Part shown: one piece after another, positions 26,088 to 33,223 of the stretch
How the letters are laid out: the number at the start of each line of letters is the position of its first letter
Numbering within the stretch: position 1 is the first letter of the stretch
NCBI GenBank assembly: GCA_016208855.1
Contig: JACQXF010000039.1
Coordinates: 1-37,610 of the forward strand
Source of the DNA: Nitrospirota bacterium
GTDB lineage: Bacteria; Nitrospirota; Thermodesulfovibrionia; UBA6902; DSMQ01
Direction: 5' to 3'
Length of the DNA stretch: 37,610 nt
The notes under the pieces: model-generated
What the model saw: only the letters and a program-made list of their open reading frames with translations
What the model was told of the DNA's origin: nothing
The model's database searches: none
Program-made: the position numbers and the translations under genes

Positions 26088-26625
26088 GAAGACAACAAAT
26101 AATAATTTATCTGACTCTTGGACAATATCCCCTTTGTCCAAAGTGATTATTGCGCTTGAATCTGGTAGCCGTCCAAAAGGAGGTGTCAAACATATAACAG
26201 ATGGCATTCCGAGTTTGGGTGCTGAGCATATAGATAAAAATGGCACTTTTGATTTTACAAATATTCGGTATGTACCTGAAGACTTTGCAATAAGAATGAC
26301 TCGTGGAAGCATTAGGAAAGGCGATATTTTAGTTGTAAAAGACGGTGCAACTACAGGGGAAACATCTTTAGTAAGAGAATCCTTTCCATATAAAAGAGCT
26401 GTAATAAATGAACATGTATTTTTATGTCGTTGCAATGAAGATGTTATACCAGATTATATTTTTTATTATCTCTTTTCATCGAATGGGAATCAGTCCATAT
26501 TAAAAGATTTTAGAGGTGCAGCGCAAGGCGATATTGAAAAAGGCATTTTCGGGAAGGCTGGTTTGAAAAAATCAGGCCGTTACAAAACAGCGCATTGGAT
26601 TGAATGTCTGTTCGCCTACAAATAA
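26083..26625 (+). pseudogene. hsdS: Truncated type I specificity subunit HsdS
   Basis: 180 aa where HsdS is normally about 400. The N-terminal target recognition domain is visible (WTISPLSKVIIALESGSRPK, then IPSLGAEHI, RKGDILVVKDGATTGETSL, INEHVFLCRC and FRGAAQGDIEKGIF), followed by a short unrelated tail. The central conserved region is cut short and the second recognition domain is missing. GTG 26083 overlaps the preceding RM tail. Lower GC than the ATPase downstream. A half-HsdS could act as a dimer in principle, but no intact hsdM is present. Confidence 0.8.
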
Positions 26626-26751
26626 AAATTAACTTACATCGATGGGTGCTATCAAGGTCGTTTCCCGCGTGGCTGAAACACACTGTCCGATGCGGAATCC
26701 GCTTTTTTAGACTTACTAATGAGTTCATAAGTAAAGACACATAAATTAAAC

Positions 26752-26828
26752 GTCATGCCCGAAGTTTTTAATCGGGCATCCAGTTCTTTAGCTGTCTGGA
26801 TTCCCGCTCAACGGACTGCGGGAATGAC
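26752..26828. repeat. Palindromic intergenic repeat (77 bp, copy D)
   Basis: Begins GTCATGCCCGA and ends GCGGGAATGAC, like the copies at 13264 and 19007. Its right part (CGCTCAACGGACTGCGGGAA) is the reverse complement of the repeats at the right end of the window. It lies within the decayed RM island. Confidence 0.85.
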
Positions 26829-26848
26829 AAGCTATGTGGCTTTACTTA

Positions 26849-26995
26849 TGACCTCAGGCTCATTACAAGAGTGAAGGAGTACCGGAGACCGGAGAGCGTT
26901 TAACATCAGCATTACTTGCAGAAGTTGAGCGGCTCTTAGGGATTATCCAAAAAGCGGGCGCATCGTCCGCATATGGCGCAGTGAAAGGCTGCTGA
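26849..26995 (+). pseudogene. Unidentified coding remnant
   Basis: Open frame without a start codon, read from about 26852, encoding YKSEGVPETGERLTSALLAE and VERLLGIIQKAGASSAYGAV before TGA 26993-26995. The amino-acid composition looks like real protein sequence. It lies directly before an hsdM start, so it may be the 3' end of a gene formerly upstream of hsdM. Family not recognised. Confidence 0.4.
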
Positions 26996-27002
26996 AACTT
27001 CC

Positions 27003-27140
27003 ATGACTTCATCAGCAATAGTTCAAAAACTCTGGAACTACTGTAACGTCCTTCGTGACGATGGGATGAGTTATGGAGATTATGTGGAGCAGCTTACATA
27101 TCTCCTGTTCCTCAAGATGGCTGATGAGCCCGTCATATAG
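27003..27140 (+). pseudogene. hsdM: N-terminal fragment of type I methylase HsdM
   Basis: 45 codons matching the HsdM N terminus (VQKLWNYCNVLRDDGMSYGD, then YVEQLTYLLFLKMADE) and then a stop at 27138-27140. Everything from the catalytic domain onward is missing. The next gene's promoter begins right behind the break. Confidence 0.85.
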
Positions 27141-27156
27141 CTACCGTGAAATTCGA

Positions 27157-27186
27157 AAGACATATATTCTATTTTCATGGTATAAT
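27157..27186 (+). promoter_or_regulatory. Promoter of the second AAA_14 ATPase gene
   Basis: Perfect TATAAT (27181-27186), with AAGACA 18 bp upstream (27157-27162) as a moderate -35. The -10 ends 8 nt before ATG 27195, consistent with a leaderless transcript. Confidence 0.55.
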
Positions 27187-27194
27187 AAGGCGCT

Positions 27195-28352
27195 ATGATT
27201 AAACGACAGAATCTACTAAGGCATGTGAAGACCACCCTGAAGCGGAGCCGGGCGGTCGGGCTCATAGGCCCGAGACAGTGCGGTAAGACCACCCTGGCCC
27301 GGCAACTTGTTTCGGTTGATTCTCCTAACTATCTCGACCTTGAAGACCCATCAAGTCTTGCGCGGCTGGACGAGCCTATGACCGCTTTACGAGGGCTGAA
27401 GGGGCTGGTGGTTATTGATGAGGTACAACGGAAACCGGATTTGTTCCCTGTGCTCCGGGTGTTGATGGACCGGATGCCGCTACCCGCCCGCTTTCTTATC
27501 CTCGGCAGCGCCTCGCCGGAACTTCTGAGGCAAACCTCTGAATCTCTGGCCGGACGATTAGAGATGATCTCAATGAGCGGCTTCAGCATGTCTGAGGTCG
27601 GCTACATGGGGCTGGCGCGTCATTGGTTGCGCGGCGGCTTTCCGCCTTCCTATCTTGCCCGTACCGATGCCGACAGCCTGGCATGGCGAAAGAACTTTAT
27701 CCAGACCTTTTTAGAACGTGACCTGCCGCAATGGGGCATTGGAACGCCAGCCGCGGCATTGCTGCGTTTCTGGACCATGCTGGCGCATTACCACGGTCAG
27801 ACTTGGAACGCGGCGGAACCAGCGCGCTCGCTTGGGGTTAGCGAACCCACGGTGCGGCGCTATCTCGATATTCTTTCGGGCGTCTTCATGGTCCGCCAGC
27901 TATCGCCCTGGCATGCCAATTTGAAGAAGCGGCAGGTCAAAGCTCCGAAGATCTATTTCCGTGATACAGGCCTTCTGCATCATCTGCTGGGTATTAGGTC
28001 GGATAAGGAACTGCTGGGCCATCCCAAGTGCGGTTTGTCATGGGAAGGATACGCTATTGAGGAAACGATTAAGGCTACGGAGCCTGATGAGGCGTATTAC
28101 TGGGCGACGCACAGCGGGGCCGAGATCGATCTGGTGCTGGTAAAAAACGGGCGCATGCTGGGGGTGGAGTGCAAGCGTATGGATGCGCCGCGGCTGACAC
28201 CTTCTATGCGGACCGCGCTGGAAGATGTGAAACTTGAACAGATCGCCGTTGTATATCCGGGAACGAAACAGTATTCATTGGGAGAGCGTGTCGCTGCTGT
28301 ACCTCTGGAGACTGTGGCAGAGGGACTGAAGGGACTTTTTCCTAAAAAATAA
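27195..28352 (+). CDS. AAA_14 / DUF4143 family ATPase (385 aa)
   Basis: Walker A GPRQCGKT (25-32), Walker B LVVIDEVQ (71-78), the typical ILGSASPELLRQTSESLAGR and a winged-helix region (LGVSEPTVRRYLDIL). The C-terminal DUF4143 part has IYFRDTGLLHHLLG and the nuclease-like HSGAEIDLVLVKNGRMLGVECKR. Role unknown; such proteins are common in accessory regions. Visibly GC-richer than all neighbours, with codon usage unlike the flanking aspartate-pathway genes, indicating recent acquisition. No Shine-Dalgarno; promoter -10 is 8 nt upstream. Confidence 0.92.
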   Translation: MIKRQNLLRHVKTTLKRSRAVGLIGPRQCGKTTLARQLVSVDSPNYLDLEDPSSLARLDEPMTALRGLKGLVVIDEVQRKPDLFPVLRVLMDRMPLPARFLILGSASPELLRQTSESLAGRLEMISMSGFSMSEVGYMGLARHWLRGGFPPSYLARTDADSLAWRKNFIQTFLERDLPQWGIGTPAAALLRFWTMLAHYHGQTWNAAEPARSLGVSEPTVRRYLDILSGVFMVRQLSPWHANLKKRQVKAPKIYFRDTGLLHHLLGIRSDKELLGHPKCGLSWEGYAIEETIKATEPDEAYYWATHSGAEIDLVLVKNGRMLGVECKRMDAPRLTPSMRTALEDVKLEQIAVVYPGTKQYSLGERVAAVPLETVAEGLKGLFPKK

Positions 28353-28522
28353 GGGGAAAACAATTCCATTTGAAGAAGTTCGGGCCGGCATTATTGCCGA
28401 GGATTTAGGGGAATAACACCTTGGCGAGCGCAGGCACAGAGGCGCTGCTTTAAGCGGCCTTACACTATGAGAGAATGTGATTGTTTTGCCCCCCTGTTAT
28501 TTACAAGCAACTTAGATTAACC
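28353..28522. other. Junction between accessory island and hom
   Basis: No complete gene. A frame just after the ATPase stop reads KTIPFEEVRAGIIAEDLGE and stops at 28419; it resembles the C terminus of RelB-like antitoxins but has no start of its own. GC falls from the ATPase level to AT-rich around 28500, which probably marks the right edge of the acquired DNA. Confidence 0.35.
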
Positions 28523-28552
28523 TTGAATTAACTCGTTGTTGCATAATATTAT
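28523..28552 (+). promoter_or_regulatory. Candidate promoter of hom-tusA
   Basis: TTGAAT (28523-28528), 18-bp spacer, TATTAT (28547-28552), 34 nt before the hom TTG start. The region is AT-rich, so alternatives exist. Confidence 0.45.
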
Positions 28553-28586
28553 AATAAGCATATTTTTATAATCATAAGAGGCAGAA

Positions 28587-29897
28587 TTGAAGAAATCTCA
28601 GGTAACAGTTGGCATAATCGGTTTTGGCACAGTAGGCACTGGCGTTGCAAGGATTCTTCTTGAGAAAAAAGATGAACTCAAAAGAAGACTTGGTTTTCCG
28701 TTAGTGCTGTCTAAGATTGCAGATATTGACATAAAGAAAAAAAGAGATATCAAACTGCCTAAAGGCATCCTTACAAATAATGCAAATGAAATATTAGATG
28801 ACCCTGAGATTGATATAGTTGTTGAGCTTATCGGAGGGGTTCATCCTGCAAAAGATTTCATTATCAAGGCAATTAAAAACGGCAAGCACGTGGTCACTGC
28901 CAATAAGGCGCTTCTGGCAACAGAGGGCTCTAATATTTTTGCTATTGCCAAAAAGAATAAAATTGAATTAGGGTTTGAGGCCTCGGTTGCAGGGGGAATA
29001 CCGATAATAAAGGTTGTGAGAGAGGCGCTGGTAGGAAACAGGATCAAAACCGTTTACGGAATAATCAACGGCACGTCAAATTATATACTTACAAAGATGA
29101 CAGAAGAGAAGGTTGAATTCTCACAGGCGCTTAAAGAGGCACAGGCCCTTGGATACGCAGAGGCAGACCCTACATTTGATGTGGAAGGCATAGACTCTGC
29201 GCATAAGCTTGCGATACTTGCATCGCTTTCTTTCGGGATACCTATCTCTTTTAGTAAAATATATACAGAGGGCATAACAAAGATAACTCCTCTTGACATA
29301 GATTTTGCGTCAGAGCTCGGATATAAGATAAAGCTTCTTGCAATAGCAAAGCAGGGCAATGGCGAGGTTGAACTAAGGGTGCATCCCACAATGCTTCCAA
29401 AGGAATATCTTATCTCTAATGTTGACAGGGTCTTTAATGCCGTATATATTGATGCTGATGCAGTCGGCGCAAGCCTTTATTACGGAAGGGGCGCGGGAGA
29501 GATGCCGACGGCAAGCGCGGTTATGAGCGACATTGCCGATATAGCACGAAACATAACAACAGGCTCTGTAGGAAGGATACAGGGCATTGGCATGCCTGAG
29601 AAGCCGAATGTAAGAATAAAGCATACAGACGATATAGTAAGCAGGTATTATTTTAGATTCTGGGCAATTGACAAGCCCGGAGTCTTATCTAAGATAGCCG
29701 GCATACTCGGCGCCCATAATATAAGCATTGAGTCTGTGATACAAAAGGTCAGAAAGAAAGAGAAGGCGGTTCCCCTTGTGATGATGACACATGAGGCAAG
29801 GGAAAGAGACGTCAGGGCTGCGCTTAAGAAGATTGACAAACTTCCGCTCGTTTCAGGCAAGGCGACAGTTATAAGGGTGGAGGCAAGAGAGGAATAA
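28587..29897 (+). CDS. hom: Homoserine dehydrogenase
   Basis: NAD(P)H-dependent reduction of aspartate semialdehyde to homoserine, the branch point to threonine and methionine. 436 aa: nucleotide-binding GFGTVGTG (12-19), TANKALLA, catalytic-domain phrases GGIPIIK, NGTSNYIL and EAQALGYAEADPTFDVEG, and a C-terminal ACT domain (YYFRFWAIDKPGVLSKIAGI) for allosteric control, probably by threonine. TTG 28587 has AAGAGG (28576-28581) 5 nt upstream. Its stop is immediately followed by the ATG of the TusA-like gene. Confidence 0.96.
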   Translation: MKKSQVTVGIIGFGTVGTGVARILLEKKDELKRRLGFPLVLSKIADIDIKKKRDIKLPKGILTNNANEILDDPEIDIVVELIGGVHPAKDFIIKAIKNGKHVVTANKALLATEGSNIFAIAKKNKIELGFEASVAGGIPIIKVVREALVGNRIKTVYGIINGTSNYILTKMTEEKVEFSQALKEAQALGYAEADPTFDVEGIDSAHKLAILASLSFGIPISFSKIYTEGITKITPLDIDFASELGYKIKLLAIAKQGNGEVELRVHPTMLPKEYLISNVDRVFNAVYIDADAVGASLYYGRGAGEMPTASAVMSDIADIARNITTGSVGRIQGIGMPEKPNVRIKHTDDIVSRYYFRFWAIDKPGVLSKIAGILGAHNISIESVIQKVRKKEKAVPLVMMTHEARERDVRAALKKIDKLPLVSGKATVIRVEAREE

Positions 29898-30146
29898 ATG
29901 ACAGAATCAAAGGCTGACAAGACATTAAACATAAAGGGCGTTGTATGCCCATATACCCTTGTTAAGTCCAAGCTTGCAATGGAGGATTTAGATGTCGGGC
30001 AGGTGCTTGAGATACTGCTTGATTATCCAGAGGCATCGGAGAGCATTCCAAAGGCAATGACTAACTACGGGCACACAGTGCTGAAGGTTGAAAAGATAAA
30101 CTCAACTGACTGGGTTGTTCAGGTTAAAAAAGAAATAGAAGACTGA
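29898..30146 (+). CDS. TusA/SirA-like sulfur carrier protein
   Basis: 82-aa TusA-fold protein. The persulfide-bearing cysteine is Cys17 in CPYTLVKSK; TusA itself has CPxP, so the second proline is threonine here, as in some SirA-like relatives. Co-translated with hom (no intergenic base) and upstream of the E1/JAMM/ThiS sulfur-transfer genes. Likely passes sulfane sulfur to the ThiS-like carrier or its E1 enzyme; inference from context. Confidence 0.88.
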   Translation: MTESKADKTLNIKGVVCPYTLVKSKLAMEDLDVGQVLEILLDYPEASESIPKAMTNYGHTVLKVEKINSTDWVVQVKKEIED

Positions 30147-30397
30147 TAATCTAAAACTTATGAGCCTCTTGCAAAAGTATCAAGGAAATCGTTTCCGCTT
30201 ACAAACTGCGGGAATGACGAATAAAGACTTTTGCAAGAGCCTCTTATGATAGAACTTTATGGGAGTTAAATGCCTCATAAATTCAATAACAGCGGCAGGA
30301 TATTAAAATGGCGAATGCCTGACGGCTCATAGTTTTTAGTCCATGAACAATGAGCTATGAACTATGAGCGAATAGAGGAGTCGCTAATTGACATAAT
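30147..30397. other. Repeat-filled gap between tusA-like and E1 genes
   Basis: No gene seen. It holds the 74-bp inverted-repeat element at 30166-30239, then an inverted repeat GCTCATAGTT/AACTATGAGC (30325-30334 and 30360-30369) with the related direct motif GAGCTATGAA, and ends at the promoter of the E1 gene. It looks like inserted miniature-element debris splitting one operon into two transcription units. Confidence 0.5.
30166..30239. repeat. MITE-like inverted-repeat element
   Basis: Perfect 13-bp terminal inverted repeats CTCTTGCAAAAGT (30166-30178) and ACTTTTGCAAGAG (30227-30239). They enclose a partial copy of the TTCCGC...GCGGGAATGAC repeat (about 30192-30218). The nested structure suggests one palindromic element carried within another. 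Confidence 0.7.
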
Positions 30398-30426
30398 TTG
30401 GCATCCAACTCCCATTGTTCTAAAAT
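30398..30426 (+). promoter_or_regulatory. Sigma-70-type promoter of the E1-JAMM-ThrC1 operon
   Basis: TTGGCA (30398-30403), 17-bp spacer, TAAAAT (30421-30426). The E1 start codon follows 38 nt downstream with a GAGAGG Shine-Dalgarno. Confidence 0.6.
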
Positions 30427-30464
30427 AATATAGAGATAACTAATGAAGTTTAGAGAGGTGTAAT

Positions 30465-31265
30465 ATGGAATTCACAGAAGAACAGCTTCAAAGATACAGC
30501 CGTCACATAATACTGCCTGAGGTCGGCGGAAAGGGCCAGAGAAAGATCTCTCAGGCCAAGGTGTTTTTAATAGGCGCAGGAGGGCTTGGCTGTCCTGTTG
30601 GTTATTACCTTGCTGCAGCAGGCGTTGGGACTATAGCCATGATAGATAATGACACTGTCGAGGTGAGCAATCTTCAGAGGCAGATAGCGCACAACACCTC
30701 ACGCATAGGCGTTGCAAAGGTAGAGTCTGCAAAGCAGACATTTGAGTCATTAAATCCTGATGTAAATGTAGTGGCAATAAAAGACAGGATATCAAAGGAC
30801 AATATCATGGATTTGATAAAGGACTACGACATTGTGGTTGACGGAAGCGACAATTTCCCTACAAGGTATCTTATAAATGACGCCTGTGTGCTGCTTAAAA
30901 AACCTCTTGTAAGCGGAGCGATTTTAAGGTTTGAGGGGCAGGTTACGACAATACTTCCAGGAGAAGGGGCCTGCTACAGGTGTTTGTTTGAAGAGCCGCC
31001 TCCGCCCGGACTTGTGCCTTCATGCCAGGAGGCGGGAGTGCTTGGAGTGCTGCCAGGGGTTATAGGGGCATTGCAGGCAACAGAGGTTTTAAAATTAATC
31101 ATCGGCAAGGGCAAGCCCCTAAAGGGCGAGCTTCTTATTTATGATGCGCTTGGCGTTAACTTCAGAAAAGTAAAGGTGCCTAAGAATCCTGACTGCGCAG
31201 TATGCGGCACAAACCCTACGATTAAAGAATTGGCTGATTACGCGCAGGATTACTGCAGTTTGTAA
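30465..31265 (+). CDS. E1-like ThiF/MoeB adenylyltransferase (HcyF-like)
   Basis: Activates the C-terminal glycine of a ubiquitin-fold sulfur carrier with ATP. 266 aa: N-terminal YSRHIILPEVGGKGQ, GAGGLG (37-42), DNDTVEVSNLQRQ, GSDNFPTRY, Zn pair CYRC (170-173) with CAVC near the C terminus, and a candidate catalytic Cys187 in PSCQEAGVLG. No rhodanese domain. With the JAMM protease next door and a ThiS-like protein downstream, the best parallel is HcyF of the thiocarboxylate-dependent homocysteine pathway in Wolinella; MoeB or ThiF are alternatives. Its stop TAA directly abuts the next start. Confidence 0.93.
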   Translation: MEFTEEQLQRYSRHIILPEVGGKGQRKISQAKVFLIGAGGLGCPVGYYLAAAGVGTIAMIDNDTVEVSNLQRQIAHNTSRIGVAKVESAKQTFESLNPDVNVVAIKDRISKDNIMDLIKDYDIVVDGSDNFPTRYLINDACVLLKKPLVSGAILRFEGQVTTILPGEGACYRCLFEEPPPPGLVPSCQEAGVLGVLPGVIGALQATEVLKLIIGKGKPLKGELLIYDALGVNFRKVKVPKNPDCAVCGTNPTIKELADYAQDYCSL

Positions 31266-31274
31266 TTGCCGATC

Positions 31275-31742
31275 ATGTCTCAGTACATAACAATTCGCAG
31301 GGAACTTTTAGATGATATAATTGCTCACTGCAAAGAGGTTTATCCAAATGAGGCATGCGGTATTCTTGCAGGCAGAGGCAATGCGATAGAGAGGGCATAC
31401 AGGATAACAAACATAAACAACTCCACCGTAACCTATGAGATGGACTCAAGAGAGCAGATAAACGTCAAGAGGGAGATAGAGAAGGAAGGTTTAAAGATAA
31501 CTTGTATTTACCATTCGCATCCCGCATCGCCCGCTTACCCGTCTCAGACAGACATTGCAAGGGCATATTGGCCCGGGGCAGATGATGTGCTTATTTATCC
31601 TGATGTATATTACGTGATTGTCGGGCATGTTAACGGAGCGCTTGAGACAAGGGCCTTTAAGGTATATCCAAAACAAAGACCAGAGAAAAGATACAGTCAA
31701 GGCCTCAGACCCTATGGAGATACAGGGAGCTTCTGCCTATAG
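31275..31742 (+). CDS. JAMM/M67 metalloprotease (Mec+/HcyD-like)
   Basis: MPN/JAMM Zn protease. The catalytic Glu is in NEACGILAG and the metal motif is HSHPASPAYPSQTD, matching HxH-x7-S-x2-D exactly. In Mec+, QbsD and HcyD systems such enzymes remove residues from the carrier C terminus or release the amino-acid product. The start is ATG 31275, or a TTG at 31266 abutting the E1 stop; neither has a Shine-Dalgarno, implying coupling. The recognisable domain ends near ETRAFKVYPK (about 31673). The last about 23 codons are out-of-frame reading of conserved threonine-synthase codons, so the true product may shift frame into the next gene. Confidence 0.88.
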   Translation: MSQYITIRRELLDDIIAHCKEVYPNEACGILAGRGNAIERAYRITNINNSTVTYEMDSREQINVKREIEKEGLKITCIYHSHPASPAYPSQTDIARAYWPGADDVLIYPDVYYVIVGHVNGALETRAFKVYPKQRPEKRYSQGLRPYGDTGSFCL

Positions 31743-31762
31743 ACGGTGAACCGCAGGTCGGG

Positions 31763-32794
31763 TTGAATTCCGGCTTTACACCTCTTATAAAGGCGGATAA
31801 TCTTGCAAAGATTTTAGGATTAAAAGAGCTTTATATAAAAGATGATACAGTTGCGCATCCCACGCTTTCATTTAAAGACAGGGTAGTTGCTGTTGCGCTT
31901 ACAAGGGCAAGGGAGTTTGGCTTTGACACAGTTGCCTGTGCGTCTACAGGGAATCTTGCACATTCTGTCTCAGCGCATGGGGCAAAGGCAGGATTTAAGC
32001 GCTTTGTATTTATACCAGCAAGCCTTGAGAAGAGCAAAATAATAGCCTCGTTGGTGTATGAGCCAAATGTCATAGCTGTTGAGGGTAACTATGATGAGGT
32101 CAACAGGCTCTGCAGCGAGATTGCAAACAGATACCGCTGGGCATTTGTGAATATAAATATAAGGCCATACTATGCAGAAGGTTCAAAGACCCATGGATAT
32201 GAAATAATTGAGCAGCTTGGCTGGCGCGCCCCTGATAATGTTGTAGTGCCATGCGCGAGTGGATCTCTGCTTACAAAGATATGGAAGAGCTTTAAGGAGA
32301 TGAAAGAGATCGGCCTTATAAAGGATGTGAAGGCAAAGGCATTTGCAGCCCAGGCTACCGGATGCTCTCCTATTGTTACGGCTCTTAAGCAGGGCGTTGA
32401 CGTTATAAAGCCTGTTAAGCCTGATACAGTAGCTAAGTCACTTGCGATAGGAAATCCTGCCGACGGATTCTATGCGCTTCAGGTTATAAGGGAAAGCGGA
32501 GGGTTTGGCGAGGATGTGTCAGATGAAGAGATTATAGACGCAATGAAGCTTCTTGCAAAGACTGAGGGCGTGTTTGCAGAGACTGCAGGAGGCGTAACGC
32601 TTGCATCAACCATAAAGCTTATAAAGTCAGGACATATAGCAAAAGACAGCCTGACAGTTATTTGCATTACAGGAAACGGACTGAAGACTCAGGAGGCGCT
32701 TGCAGGCTCTATGAAAGAACCGTATCATATTAAGCCCAATATAGGGGCTTTTGAGGAAGCCCTGAAGAAGATTAATTCAGGGGGCAAACTTTAA
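31763..32794 (+). CDS. ThrC-like fold-type II PLP enzyme 1, 5' end unresolved
   Basis: 343 aa from TTG 31763, annotated by resemblance as threonine synthase. PLP lysine in HPTLSFKDR (Lys38), phosphate-loop ASTGNLAHS and C-terminal ITGNGLKT. The frame is open back to 31661 and already carries ThrC sequence there (REKIQSRPQTLWRYRELLPI, then DGEPQVGL), but no ATG, GTG or TTG lies in that stretch. The usual N-terminal Zn-ribbon is absent. Either it starts internally, or it is joined to the JAMM protein by a -1 frame change or a missing base near 31670-31690. With a second ThrC downstream, this copy is the candidate sulfur-inserting enzyme. Confidence 0.85.
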   Translation: MNSGFTPLIKADNLAKILGLKELYIKDDTVAHPTLSFKDRVVAVALTRAREFGFDTVACASTGNLAHSVSAHGAKAGFKRFVFIPASLEKSKIIASLVYEPNVIAVEGNYDEVNRLCSEIANRYRWAFVNINIRPYYAEGSKTHGYEIIEQLGWRAPDNVVVPCASGSLLTKIWKSFKEMKEIGLIKDVKAKAFAAQATGCSPIVTALKQGVDVIKPVKPDTVAKSLAIGNPADGFYALQVIRESGGFGEDVSDEEIIDAMKLLAKTEGVFAETAGGVTLASTIKLIKSGHIAKDSLTVICITGNGLKTQEALAGSMKEPYHIKPNIGAFEEALKKINSGGKL

Positions 32795-32799
32795 ATCCC

Positions 32800-32899
32800 A
32801 AATCCTAAATTCTAAATCCTAAATAATGTCAAATGTTGAAAATTTAAAAAAATTGGTATTTGGAATCTGAACTTGTTTGGGATTTAGAAATTAGGATTT
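32800..32899. repeat. 24-bp inverted repeat flanking the ThiS-like promoter
   Basis: Arms at 32800-32823 and 32876-32899 match in 22 of 24 bases when inverted. The left arm is itself part of a degenerate tandem of AAATCCTAAAT-type units. The right arm contains the candidate -35 of the next promoter. Confidence 0.75.
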
Positions 32900-32912
32900 T
32901 TAAAATTATACT
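32884..32912 (+). promoter_or_regulatory. Candidate promoter of the ThiS-like/NIL/thrC unit
   Basis: TTAGAA (32884-32889), 17-bp spacer, TATACT (32907-32912), then GGAGGTGG Shine-Dalgarno before ATG 32934. The -35 is weak and overlaps the inverted repeat. Confidence 0.45.
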
Positions 32913-32933
32913 TTATATATGGAGGTGGCATAA

Positions 32934-33209
32934 ATGGCAGTAAAAGTAAGAATTCCTGTTCCGCTTCAGAGGATAACACATGGCAAGGAAGAGGTAGAAG
33001 GCAGTGCAGATACAATCATAGGACTTATCAGCGACCTTGATAATAAATATCCAGGGCTTGGGGAGAGGATATCAGAGGGAGGAAAGATAAGAAGGTTTGT
33101 TAATGTTTATTTGAATGAGCAAGACATAAGATTTCTGAAAGGCGAGGAGACTCAAATTAAGGATGGAGACGAGGTATCAATAGTCCCTGCTATCGCAGGC
33201 GGACAATAA
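32934..33209 (+). CDS. ThiS/MoaD-type sulfur carrier ending Gly-Gly-Gln (HcyS/CysO-like)
   Basis: 91-aa beta-grasp ubiquitin-fold protein. Family features: IGLISDLDNKYPGLGERI helix region, RRFVNVYLNEQDIRFL and KDGDEVSIVPAIAGGQ. Unlike ThiS, MoaD or CysO it does not end in Gly-Gly but has one extra glutamine, so a protease must trim it before adenylation; the JAMM protein encoded upstream is the obvious candidate. Strong Shine-Dalgarno GGAGGTGG. Next gene 14 nt downstream encodes the NIL protein. Confidence 0.92.
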   Translation: MAVKVRIPVPLQRITHGKEEVEGSADTIIGLISDLDNKYPGLGERISEGGKIRRFVNVYLNEQDIRFLKGEETQIKDGDEVSIVPAIAGGQ

Positions 33210-33223
33210 GGGGGGATTAAGGC

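Noticed and set aside
28353..28586. Riboswitch or attenuator before hom
   Set aside because: I found no leader peptide, T-box-like or lysine/SAM riboswitch-like pairing; the stretch is island junction plus an AT-rich promoter.
30388..30410. TTGACA at 30388 as -35, or a sigma-54 site at TTGGCAT near 30398
   Set aside because: No fitting -10 at 16-18 bp from TTGACA, and the -24-like GG has no GC at the -12 position; TTGGCA with TAAAAT at 17 bp fits better.
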